From the NCBI GenBank assembly GCA_002422665.1, contig DITA01000107.1, positions 1 through 26,615 on the forward strand: a DNA stretch of 26,615 nt, given 5' to 3'. Made by a program: the position numbers and the translations under genes. Source of the stretch: Cloacibacterium caeni_C. Lineage in GTDB: Bacteria; Bacteroidota; Bacteroidia; Flavobacteriales; Weeksellaceae. Below are positions 1-7,358 of the stretch, in pieces (within the stretch, counting starts at the first letter, position 1; each line of letters begins with the position of its first letter). The notes below the pieces were generated by a model. That model worked only from the letters and a program-made list of their open reading frames with translations, was not told where the DNA came from and ran no database searches.

Positions 1-1684
1 CACTTGGCGCTGGATTTCCATAGGTAGTAGTTGTCCATACTTTAGTACCAATAACATTAACAGCAGTCCAATTGGAAAGATTGGTAAATGCATCACTGAA
101 AATAGTCGTGAAAACAGGTAATGTACCATCACATCTGTTACCATCTAGGTCAGCCCCTAATCTATTGGTAATCCAAAGTTCATAAGCTGTATTATTTTTA
201 GTAAGGATTGCATAAACATCACCTTTGCCAGTATCTAATTGAGCACCAGAGAATGTAGCAAAGCTACTAGTATTAAGGATAATTTTCTTACCAGAACAAT
301 CTTCTAAAGTTCTCTTACCCGAGTAAGTTTCTCCTAAATCATCAATAATGAATTGAAGGTCTTTAATTTTAATCCATCTTCCTACGTCACCATCAGTAAG
401 ATTTGTAATGGTTTTTTCTGTCGCTACCACTTCTGTGAAGTCTGTAGTTGGGAAGAAATATTTATATACATTACTAGGCGCAACCCTACCTACTAAAGTT
501 TGATTACTAGAATTTGTAAATAACTCTCCTAATTGTATTTCTCCATTCACTGGTCCTACATAAAGATTCTTAAGATTTATTAATAAATGTTTACCTACAA
601 AGAATCTAGGGTCAGCATACAGAGAAGTCATATCTATGTTTACTCTAATACCACCCGTCTTGTCTTCTACATAAATGTATTTAAATAAGTTACCAGTTTT
701 ATCATTTGCAGTTACTTGGGCTTTTAGGTATACATTATCGGTAATTTGAGTATAATTACCAGAAGTATATAATAATTTTAACTCTGAAACAGAAATTAAT
801 TTTTTTCCTTCAGTATTATAAGAACAAGAAGGTGTAGAACCATCTAATCTTGGACCTTTCATGTTAAGATCAGAAACTCTATTGATATAGAATTGGTAAG
901 TAGAATTATATCTACTTAAAACCCCCACAAAGGTACCATTACCAGCTGGCAATTGTTCTGATGCAAAAGTTGCGTAACCACTATTTCTTACTACTCTAGT
1001 ACTTGCATCCGCAGGTCTAGTAGGATCTACAATTCTTCTGTCTACAGAAGTGCCATTAGGAGCATAAACATTACAAAGTAAATTTACTGGGAACTCTGCA
1101 TTATTCACCTGAACTAAAGCTCCAATTAATGGATCAATAGAAGAAGATAATTGAGACAAAGTAATTACTTTAGGTACAATTTTCGCTTTAGGATCACAAG
1201 ATCTCACTAAGTGATTCCCTACTAATTTTTCTGGAATTCTACCAAAAGTAGTAGTATTTGTTACTGGATCTAAGTTATTATAACCTACCTGTAGAACACC
1301 TCCGTATTTACCAAAAGCTAAACCTTTTAGTTTGATGTATACTTTAGAGCCTTGTGGGTAAGAAGTATAAGTACTTACTGCATCTACACTTACTACTAAA
1401 CCTTGAGTAGGGTTTTCTGGTGCATTTTGTAAATAAATCGTTTTATAAACGTTTCCAGACTCATCAGAAGAAGAAACATAACCTTCTATAATGATATCAT
1501 CTGTAATGGTAGCAGAGTTATTCGCATAAGCTGTTTTTACCTCTGCTATAGTTTTCGTAGGCGTTAAAGTCTGACACTTTCCTTGTAAATCTGGTGTCGA
1601 ATACTCATCATCTTGTACACAACTGGTTAAAAAAACCGTAAGTGACAAAATGAAAATTCTTATAATTGAAAAATATTTTTTCAT
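1..1684 (-). CDS. DUF5689 domain-containing lipoprotein, C-terminus cut by window edge
   Basis: A reading frame stays open from an ATG at 1684 to the left edge (561 codons seen). It starts with a lipoprotein signal peptide: a hydrophobic stretch, then LTSC with Cys22 as the lipidation site, so it is probably anchored in the outer membrane. Two similar segments of about 200 residues follow (roughly 34-250 and 290-510). Each has an OB-fold-like pattern (GYVSSSDESGNVYKTIYLQ in the first, AQVTANDKTGNLFKYIYVE in the second) and matches the Bacteroidota family DUF5689. Near the edge, SDAFTNLSNWTAVNVIGTKVW looks like the start of a choice-of-anchor J domain. It lies 18 bp downstream of the TonB-dependent receptor gene on the same strand, so the two are probably co-transcribed and work as a receptor/surface-lipoprotein pair. 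The ligand is unknown; the OB-like pattern would fit nucleic acid, which is inference. Confidence 0.85.
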   Translation of the reverse strand, partial: MKKYFSIIRIFILSLTVFLTSCVQDDEYSTPDLQGKCQTLTPTKTIAEVKTAYANNSATITDDIIIEGYVSSSDESGNVYKTIYLQNAPENPTQGLVVSVDAVSTYTSYPQGSKVYIKLKGLAFGKYGGVLQVGYNNLDPVTNTTTFGRIPEKLVGNHLVRSCDPKAKIVPKVITLSQLSSSIDPLIGALVQVNNAEFPVNLLCNVYAPNGTSVDRRIVDPTRPADASTRVVRNSGYATFASEQLPAGNGTFVGVLSRYNSTYQFYINRVSDLNMKGPRLDGSTPSCSYNTEGKKLISVSELKLLYTSGNYTQITDNVYLKAQVTANDKTGNLFKYIYVEDKTGGIRVNIDMTSLYADPRFFVGKHLLINLKNLYVGPVNGEIQLGELFTNSSNQTLVGRVAPSNVYKYFFPTTDFTEVVATEKTITNLTDGDVGRWIKIKDLQFIIDDLGETYSGKRTLEDCSGKKIILNTSSFATFSGAQLDTGKGDVYAILTKNNTAYELWITNRLGADLDGNRCDGTLPVFTTIFSDAFTNLSNWTAVNVIGTKVWTTTTYGNPAPS

Positions 1685-1702
1685 GTTTTAATATTAATAA
1701 AA

Positions 1703-4540
1703 TTAAAATCTTAAATAAACATTAGCAAAGAAAGTAGTTCCTCTGTCATACCATAATTTCGGACCAAATAATGATACTGGCGAAATTACATTATCTACAT
1801 ATGATTCTGTAAAGTTAGATTTTCTACCTTGTTCAAAACCACCTGTTACATAATCTCTATTGTTTAGGATATTGTTTACACTTAAACTTAATCCCATTCT
1901 ATATTTACCTAATAAGAAAGACTTACCAACATTTGCGTTTAGCATGAATTGGTCATCAAATTTCTTTTGTTTGTTTAATGCGTCTACATCACTCTGAGTT
2001 ACCACTTGTCCTGTAACTGGGTGAATGTAATTATCACCAGTAGTAGGATCTGTGTAGAAGTTTGGAGTTCTGTTTAATGCAGAGAAATCTAAATATTGGT
2101 CCATTAAATAGTTTGCAGACATACCAAACCACCAATATTTAGGTGAGTTATATCTGAAGCTTAATGAAGCCGCTTTTTGTGGAGTTCCAGCAATTTTATA
2201 ACCTTTAAGTTTTGCTGTTCCAATTTCGTCATAACCATTAGGATATAAATCTGAATCAATTGAAACATACGCAGTAGGATTATTGCTAATAGTATAATCA
2301 CCGTAGCTTACTACTAAAACTGAAGTTAAAGTAGGGGTAATTTTTACATCTGCAGCAAATTCTGCTCCCATATATTTTTTATCAATTCCTGATAAAATCT
2401 CAGCCACGAAAGCATCTTGTGCAGTTGCATCTGTACCTAACTGAATACCTTCTGCAAAATATCTAGAAATTTCTGTAGAATTTTTGATTGAGGTATAGTA
2501 ACCCGTTAATCTTAATTTAAGAACTTGACCTCTTGTAATGTAACTGAAATCAGAAGAAGCAATTTCTTGGTTTTGCAAGTTTGGAGTTACAAAATCGTTT
2601 ACTCTTGGGTTAATGAAAATTTCGTTCAATGTAGGTGCTAATGTGAAATAAGCTCCGTTTGCCACTAAGAAATTTCTACCATTAATTTTATAAGTAAGTT
2701 TACCTTTTACCCCATAGTCTTGAGAATCGTAAACATCACTTTTTCCTTTAGAATTATTTAGATAAAAATGATTTCTAAAATATCCTTCTCTAAATGACTC
2801 AGAATATGAAGAGAAACCAGATAATACAAAGTTCCATCTTTTTAAATCTAATTCTGTAGAAATATTTAATGCTGCTACATCTCTATTAAGAAGATAAGAA
2901 TATTGTGTTCTATCGCCTTCGTAAACCCTAGTGCTAGCTCCATCTACATTAAACGGCTTGTCACCGCCGAATGCATCTAGATTATTAGCATAAGCTGCAC
3001 CTAACAAATCTTTAATTCTTCTAAAGTTATCTGATCTTAGATTTTGGTAGTTAAAGTTTACATTTAATTTCCAGTTATCTTTTAATCTAGTATCAAAGTG
3101 AGAAACAAAGTTGATGGTTTTATCTCTATTTACATCTTCTACCATTGTATATCTCGCTCCTCTCTCAAGATTATTTCTGTTTGCTTCATATAAAAAGTCC
3201 CAGTCAATTTGTTGACCTGCTTTATTTTGTCTCCAATCATAGATTCCTCTAGCATAAAGTGGTAAATATGCATTAAATTCTGCTGCTGTTATATTATATC
3301 CACCATCACTAGTATCATAAGTTGTTGGAGCAAAAATGTAACTTGGTAATTTTCTATAATAAGTGGGGTTAGGATCTGCTCCATGGAACCAATCTAGTCT
3401 ACTTCTAGCATCTTCACCTTGTTGGTAAGAGAAAGTAGAGTTTAAATTAGATGATTTTCCGATTTTCCAATAGTGAGCCATTTGGAATACTGGTTCGAAA
3501 ACTTTTCTAATTCTAGAATTTCTTTTCTCTCCATCTTGCCATCCCCAATAAGAGTTGTAGTTTTTACCCGCTAAATCATAAACTTCTTGTGTATTTGGGC
3601 TGTTAGAACCTCTGTAAGTTGGTGAACCAAATGCGGTAAAGTTAAGAGCATGTCTTTCTCCCAATCTTTTTTCTACAGATAAGAAATATGCATAAGCATC
3701 TTGATAAGTACCTTCTATCACTCCTTCTTCTGCCCATCTTCTACTTGCTGAAAATGTGTATGCCCATCCTTTTTTATTAAGTCCACTGTTATAAGTAGCC
3801 ATCGCTCTGTGGAAATAACTTCTATTAGTAAAAGAATATGCTAATGAAGTCCCTTTTCTATAAGAAGAAGCTCTAGTATTGTAATATGTTACACCACCTA
3901 AATTACCAAAAGTAAATTCTGAAGGAGTAAGATTTTCTACATTTTCTTGAGGATATCTTGTTACGTCATTAAGACCTCCCCAGTTACTGAAATCTACTCT
4001 ACCGTCATCATTTTTAGACATAGAAACACCGTTGAATAAAATATCTTCAAAACGATTATCTACACCTCTTGGTCTAAACCAATATGCTCCTAGCTCAAAT
4101 GCTGCTACATTAGCAAAAGCATCTCTACCAGAGCTCAACAAACCTACAGTAGGTTGAGTACTACCATTGTCTGAATCTTGAGTATCAGAATCATCAATGG
4201 TGATAACTCCTAGATCTGTCATATCTAGCGAAGGAGCAAGAGAAATAGAACCTAAGTCTTTTTTCTTCTCATTTGCATTAACATCAAATTCAATAATTTT
4301 GTGTTCAAAGCCCGGCTTCGAAATTGTAATGGAATAATGTCCCGGTTTCATATCCACCAATTGGAAGTAGCCAATTTTATCAGCCGTAACATCATTGTCT
4401 GAATCTCTCAAATCAACTTCAGCATATTCTACTGGTTTGCCTTGTGCATCTTTTAGATAGGCATAAACTGTAGTTTGCGCTTGTAGTGCTGAGAAAGAAA
4501 GTATCCCAAATATTGAGATAATTGATAATTTCTTAATCAT
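1703..4540 (-). CDS. TonB-dependent outer-membrane receptor with carboxypeptidase-regulatory-like N-terminal domain
   Basis: A 945-residue outer-membrane transporter. Residues 1-21 are a Sec signal peptide ending in ALQAQ. Residues about 23-105 form a carboxypeptidase D regulatory-like beta domain (KPVEYAEVDLRDSDNDVTAD, GYFQLVDMKPGHYSITI). A plug domain follows at about 130-230 (RPRGVDNRFEDILFNGVSMS), then a long beta-barrel rich in aromatic and Asn/Ser residues. The protein ends in Phe (FFANVYLRF), as expected for Bam-inserted barrels. It lacks a clear SusC signature and is shorter than typical SusC proteins, so it is better called a generic TonB-dependent receptor than a glycan importer. 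It is the first gene of a two-gene operon with the DUF5689 lipoprotein and is divergent from a secreted EEP-fold enzyme. A TAnnTTTG promoter and a dyad lie in its leader. The substrate cannot be told from sequence. Confidence 0.9.
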   Translation of the reverse strand: MIKKLSIISIFGILSFSALQAQTTVYAYLKDAQGKPVEYAEVDLRDSDNDVTADKIGYFQLVDMKPGHYSITISKPGFEHKIIEFDVNANEKKKDLGSISLAPSLDMTDLGVITIDDSDTQDSDNGSTQPTVGLLSSGRDAFANVAAFELGAYWFRPRGVDNRFEDILFNGVSMSKNDDGRVDFSNWGGLNDVTRYPQENVENLTPSEFTFGNLGGVTYYNTRASSYRKGTSLAYSFTNRSYFHRAMATYNSGLNKKGWAYTFSASRRWAEEGVIEGTYQDAYAYFLSVEKRLGERHALNFTAFGSPTYRGSNSPNTQEVYDLAGKNYNSYWGWQDGEKRNSRIRKVFEPVFQMAHYWKIGKSSNLNSTFSYQQGEDARSRLDWFHGADPNPTYYRKLPSYIFAPTTYDTSDGGYNITAAEFNAYLPLYARGIYDWRQNKAGQQIDWDFLYEANRNNLERGARYTMVEDVNRDKTINFVSHFDTRLKDNWKLNVNFNYQNLRSDNFRRIKDLLGAAYANNLDAFGGDKPFNVDGASTRVYEGDRTQYSYLLNRDVAALNISTELDLKRWNFVLSGFSSYSESFREGYFRNHFYLNNSKGKSDVYDSQDYGVKGKLTYKINGRNFLVANGAYFTLAPTLNEIFINPRVNDFVTPNLQNQEIASSDFSYITRGQVLKLRLTGYYTSIKNSTEISRYFAEGIQLGTDATAQDAFVAEILSGIDKKYMGAEFAADVKITPTLTSVLVVSYGDYTISNNPTAYVSIDSDLYPNGYDEIGTAKLKGYKIAGTPQKAASLSFRYNSPKYWWFGMSANYLMDQYLDFSALNRTPNFYTDPTTGDNYIHPVTGQVVTQSDVDALNKQKKFDDQFMLNANVGKSFLLGKYRMGLSLSVNNILNNRDYVTGGFEQGRKSNFTESYVDNVISPVSLFGPKLWYDRGTTFFANVYLRF

Positions 4541-4567
4541 AACTTATTTTATTTTTTTCCTTCTTTA

Positions 4568-4583
4568 CAATAGTGAACTATTG
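4568..4583. promoter_or_regulatory. Perfect 7-bp dyad in the receptor leader (candidate operator or hairpin)
   Basis: CAATAGT-GA-ACTATTG is a perfect inverted repeat with a 2-bp centre. It starts a few bases after the predicted -7 element of the receptor promoter (4597..4590, minus strand), so it covers about +1 to +16 of the predicted transcript. This placement would suit a repressor site. With only 2 nt in the loop the RNA hairpin would be strained, so a DNA-binding site is more likely. Confidence 0.3.
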
Positions 4584-4589
4584 AACCTA

Positions 4590-4597
4590 CAAATTTA
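4590..4597 (-). promoter_or_regulatory. Bacteroidota -7 promoter element for the TonB receptor operon
   Basis: Minus-strand TAAATTTG matches TAnnTTTG exactly. It lies about 50 nt before the ATG at 4540. No clear TTTG/TTG -33 element is visible about 20 bp upstream. Such octamers are not rare in AT-rich DNA, so position is the main support. Confidence 0.45.
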
Positions 4598-4717
4598 TGT
4601 GAAATTTCCTTTACTTTAACTTTTTTTAATCTTTTTTTCACAAAAATTAAACCTAATAATTGTCATATTTTTTTTAATAATGTTTAATATCATGCTAATC
4701 TGGCATTTTTTTGGATA

Positions 4718-4725
4718 TATATTTG
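4718..4725 (+). promoter_or_regulatory. Candidate distal -7 promoter element of the EEP-enzyme gene
   Basis: TATATTTG matches TAnnTTTG and is followed by CAAAT. The palindrome ATTTGCAAAT (4721-4730) overlaps it. It would give a leader of about 60 nt before the ATG at 4793. A second perfect octamer lies closer, at 4761-4768. Confidence 0.4.
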
Positions 4726-4760
4726 CAAATAATTATATGCGTTATTCGAACTAAATGATT

Positions 4761-4768
4761 TAAATTTG
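4761..4768 (+). promoter_or_regulatory. Candidate proximal -7 promoter element of the EEP-enzyme gene
   Basis: TAAATTTG matches TAnnTTTG exactly and lies 24 nt before the ATG at 4793, the short spacing seen for other genes here. No obvious -33 TTTG is seen at the expected distance. This or the element at 4718 could be the real one. Confidence 0.45.
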
Positions 4769-4792
4769 TAACCCACTTTTTAATTTTATAAA

Positions 4793-5998
4793 ATGAGAAA
4801 ATATTTTAGCCTTATTGCAATAGCCATTTTCTTTATAGGATTTGCTCAAAAACCACAAGTTCAGGTTAAAAGAGCTACTATTGCTTTCCTAAATGTAGAA
4901 AACCTTTGGGATACCATTCCTTCTGCTGATTACATTGATGGAACCTTACCTATCAATCACCCAAATTTCCATAGAAGCGTACCTATTGACTCTCTTAAAT
5001 TTTTACCCGTAACTGAAGAATATAAAGGTCAATGGAGCGACGAATTACTTATCGGAAAAAAAGTAATCAGATACCAGAACTTAGCAGATGATTTTACTCC
5101 AAAAAGTGCTAAAAACTATAATTCTAAAGTTTACCAAACTAAACTTGCGAATGAATCAAAAGTAATCTCTGAGCTAGGTTATCAATACACCAAAACTTTA
5201 CCAGCAATCGTAGGTTTAATCGAGGTAGAAAACAGACAGGTTATTCAAGATTTAATCAAACAACCTGCGCTTAATAAAGTAGAATGGGGAATTGTACATT
5301 ACAATTCTTATGACGCGAGAGGAATAGACGTAGCTGTAATTTACCAAAAGAAAAGATTTACCGTAACAGATTCTTACAAAAAAGAAGTGGTAAATTATAA
5401 TGACGAAGGCAGAAGAAGTTACACCAGAGATATTCTGGTAGTAAAAGGTTTATTAGACGGAGAAAAAATAGCTGTTTTCATGAACCACTGGCCAAGTAGA
5501 AGTGGTGGCGAAGCGGCATCTGCACCAAGAAGAAATGCTGCTGCTGCAGTTTTAAAAGCAGAAATGGATAAAATTAGAGCCGAAGAACCAGACAGACTTC
5601 TTTTTGCAATGGGCGACTTTAATGACGACCCTGTAAACGCAAGTTTAACAAAATATCTAGGAGCTGTAGGTGATAAAAAAGAATTATCAGAAGAAAGACC
5701 TTACTATAATTTAATGTATAAAATGTTCAAAAGCGGTGTAGCATCATTAGGTTACAGAGACGCTCCGAACTTATTTGACCAAATTATCGTATCTAAAAAC
5801 GCTTTATCTGATACACTTCAAAAAAATTACAGTGTTTACAAAGCTGAAGTATTCGCTCCTTCTTACCTCATCACACCAAATGGACAATACAAAGGTTATC
5901 CTTTCCGTTCTTGGGCTGGAGATACTTTTACAGGAGGTTACAGTGATCACTTCCCTTCTTTAGTAGTTTTACAAAAAGAATTTACACCAGCTCAATAA
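4793..5998 (+). CDS. Secreted endonuclease/exonuclease/phosphatase (EEP) family protein
   Basis: A 401-residue exported enzyme of the EEP (DNase I-like) superfamily, whose members cleave phosphodiester or phosphomonoester bonds using divalent metals. Residues 1-18 are a signal peptide (FFIGFAQ). The superfamily motifs appear in order: FLNVENLWD (Asn34), GLIEVEN (Glu144/146), RGIDVAVIY (Asp179), FMNHWPSRSGG (His232), AMGDFNDDP (Asp275, Asn277) and YSDHFP (Asp385, His386), so all the expected catalytic positions are filled. About 75 residues separate the first and second motifs more than is usual, suggesting an insertion at roughly 41-115. No lipobox and no type IX secretion C-terminal domain is seen, so it is probably periplasmic. 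It is divergent from a TonB receptor/DUF5689 pair, which suggests a shared substrate (inference). Nuclease versus phosphatase or sphingomyelinase activity cannot be decided here. Confidence 0.88.
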   Translation: MRKYFSLIAIAIFFIGFAQKPQVQVKRATIAFLNVENLWDTIPSADYIDGTLPINHPNFHRSVPIDSLKFLPVTEEYKGQWSDELLIGKKVIRYQNLADDFTPKSAKNYNSKVYQTKLANESKVISELGYQYTKTLPAIVGLIEVENRQVIQDLIKQPALNKVEWGIVHYNSYDARGIDVAVIYQKKRFTVTDSYKKEVVNYNDEGRRSYTRDILVVKGLLDGEKIAVFMNHWPSRSGGEAASAPRRNAAAAVLKAEMDKIRAEEPDRLLFAMGDFNDDPVNASLTKYLGAVGDKKELSEERPYYNLMYKMFKSGVASLGYRDAPNLFDQIIVSKNALSDTLQKNYSVYKAEVFAPSYLITPNGQYKGYPFRSWAGDTFTGGYSDHFPSLVVLQKEFTPAQ

Positions 5999-6020
5999 GT
6001 TGTAAATAAATAAAAATTAG

Positions 6021-6050
6021 ACCGCTTCAATTCTTTTGGAGCGGTTTTTG
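6021..6050 (+). terminator. Intrinsic terminator of the EEP-enzyme gene
   Basis: Arms ACCGCTTC (6021-6028) and GGAGCGGT (6038-6045) pair over 8 bp with one G-U and a 9-nt loop. A TTTTG then TTTTTT tract follows. It begins 23 nt after the stop codon. Confidence 0.85.
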
Positions 6051-6092
6051 TTTTTTATGATTAACTTTACTTATAAATAAAACCACCTCATC

Positions 6093-6512
6093 ATGAAAAA
6101 ATTAATTCTAATTATTGCTACAATATTCTTAATTATCAGTTGTAGTAGCCCACAAAATATTGCTAAAGATGCCAATAACCAGACTGCAATGAAGCCAGAA
6201 AAAAATGATGATGGAGAATGGGATTTAGAAGTAATCGACACTCAATATGATTATTTCTTAAACGCTATTGCAAAACCAATGAGCTTTTATTCCGAAGAAT
6301 ATTTGAAATCTAGAAACACTTTCCTCGTAAACGAATGGAACAGTTATTACTATTCTGGAAGATATAGAAACATCATAGAATCTTCTATTGACTATGACCC
6401 AAATGAAAAATACGGCTTAAAATTCGAGTATAAACTGTATCAGGTTTTTGCGTATGTACAATGGAAATACGGTCTAAAACTACAAGGTTTAAGCATGACA
6501 GAAGTAAGATAA
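6093..6512 (+). CDS. Small lipoprotein, DUF6146-like
   Basis: A 139-residue predicted lipoprotein. The N-terminus is MKKLILIIATIFLIISCSS, with lipobox I-I-S-C (Cys17) followed by Ser-Ser. The mature part begins with a charged linker, then a compact domain rich in Trp and Tyr (EWDLEVIDTQYDYFL, PMSFYSEEYLKSRN, LVNEWN, YGLKFEYKLYQVFAYVQWKYG). This pattern resembles the flavobacterial family DUF6146, a family without known function; the assignment is from memory of the family and is moderately sure. The gene stands alone between two terminators and converges with the superoxide dismutase gene. A near-consensus -7 element (TAACTTTA, 6062-6069) lies about 24 nt before the ATG. Confidence 0.8.
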   Translation: MKKLILIIATIFLIISCSSPQNIAKDANNQTAMKPEKNDDGEWDLEVIDTQYDYFLNAIAKPMSFYSEEYLKSRNTFLVNEWNSYYYSGRYRNIIESSIDYDPNEKYGLKFEYKLYQVFAYVQWKYGLKLQGLSMTEVR

Positions 6513-6532
6513 TTTCTAAAATATAAAAAAAC

Positions 6533-6565
6533 AAAAAAGGTTCAGAATTACTCTGAACCTTTTTT
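6533..6565. terminator. Bidirectional terminator between the lipoprotein and superoxide dismutase genes
   Basis: Arms AAAAAAGGTTCAGA (6533-6546) and TCTGAACCTTTTTT (6552-6565) are perfectly complementary over 14 bp with a 5-nt loop. Both strands end in a T tract, so it can stop the two convergent genes. Confidence 0.9.
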
Positions 6566-6582
6566 ATTGAAATTAAAAGTGA

Positions 6583-7182
6583 TTATAATTTATTATAATT
6601 TTCTTCTACTTTATCCCAGTTGATTACTTCAAAAAATGCTGAAACATAATCTGGTCTTCTGTTTTGGTAATGCAAGTAATAAGCATGTTCCCAAACGTCT
6701 AAACCTAGAATTGCAGGATTTCCGCAACCCACTCCTGGCATTAAAGTATTATCTTGATTAGCCGAAGAACAAACTTCTAAGCTACCATCTTCTTTTTTAC
6801 ATAACCAAGCCCAACCAGAACCGAATCTTGTTTTAGCAGCCGTAGAAAAATCTTCTTTGAATTTTTCAAAACCACCATAAGCTTCAATTGCAGCTTTTAC
6901 ATTTCCTACAGGCTCTTTGCTTCCTCCTGGAGTAAGAATTTCCCAGAAAAGCGTGTGATTAAAATGACCACCACCATTATTTCTAATAGCAGGAACATCA
7001 GAAGCTGTTTTACAAATTTCTTCTATTGTTTTTCCTTCGTGCTCTGTACCTTTTATAGCATTGTTTAGGTTATCTACATAAGCTTGATGATGTTTTGTAT
7101 GGTGAATTTCCATAGTTCTTGCATCAATTACTGGTTCAAGAGCATCATAAGCATAATTTAATTTTGGTAATTCGAATGACAT
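6583..7182 (-). CDS. sodA: Superoxide dismutase, Fe/Mn family (Mn-type signature)
   Basis: A 199-residue cytoplasmic enzyme that converts superoxide to oxygen and hydrogen peroxide. The start at 7182 (MSFELPKLNYAYDALEP) aligns with E. coli SodA. A longer frame beginning with TTG at 7209 would overlap the -7 promoter element and is rejected. The metal ligands are present: His27 (MEIHHTKHH), His76 (FNHTLFW), Asp162 and His166 (DVWEHAYYLHY). The active-site glutamine that tunes the metal comes from the C-terminal domain (Gln143, SSANQDNTL), with Gly-Gly-His before the second ligand. That is the Mn-type pattern, although cambialistic or Fe use is possible. There is no signal peptide. The gene appears monocistronic, with its own promoter and the shared terminator downstream. 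Confidence 0.95.
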   Translation of the reverse strand: MSFELPKLNYAYDALEPVIDARTMEIHHTKHHQAYVDNLNNAIKGTEHEGKTIEEICKTASDVPAIRNNGGGHFNHTLFWEILTPGGSKEPVGNVKAAIEAYGGFEKFKEDFSTAAKTRFGSGWAWLCKKEDGSLEVCSSANQDNTLMPGVGCGNPAILGLDVWEHAYYLHYQNRRPDYVSAFFEVINWDKVEENYNKL

Positions 7183-7206
7183 AATGTTTATGGTTTTAAA
7201 TTTGTC

Positions 7207-7214
7207 CAAAGATA
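7207..7214 (-). promoter_or_regulatory. -7 promoter element of the superoxide dismutase gene
   Basis: Minus-strand TATCTTTG matches TAnnTTTG and lies 25 nt before the ATG at 7182, predicting a leader of about 20 nt. It rules out the upstream TTG at 7209 as the start codon. Confidence 0.55.
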
Positions 7215-7298
7215 AAAATTCTCATCATACTTTCATTTATAATTTTTTTTAAAAATTTTATACTTAATATAGATGAAACCAAATATTACCTTTCTCAC

Positions 7299-7327
7299 AA
7301 AAAAGAACACGCATTTTGCGTGTTCTT
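7299..7327 (-). terminator. Intrinsic terminator of rho
   Basis: Arms AAGAACACGCA (7303-7313) and TGCGTGTTCTT (7317-7327) are perfectly complementary over 11 bp with a 3-nt loop. Read on the minus strand, a run of T (7304-7299) follows, in the right direction for rho, whose stop is at 7359. Confidence 0.85.
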
Positions 7328-7358
7328 ACTTTTAACTAAATTTTGTATTGAAAGTTTT

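Noticed and set aside
1703..4540. SusC-type polysaccharide importer
   Set aside because: No SusD-like gene or glycoside hydrolase is nearby, and the SusC signature is not evident; the partner is a DUF5689 lipoprotein instead.
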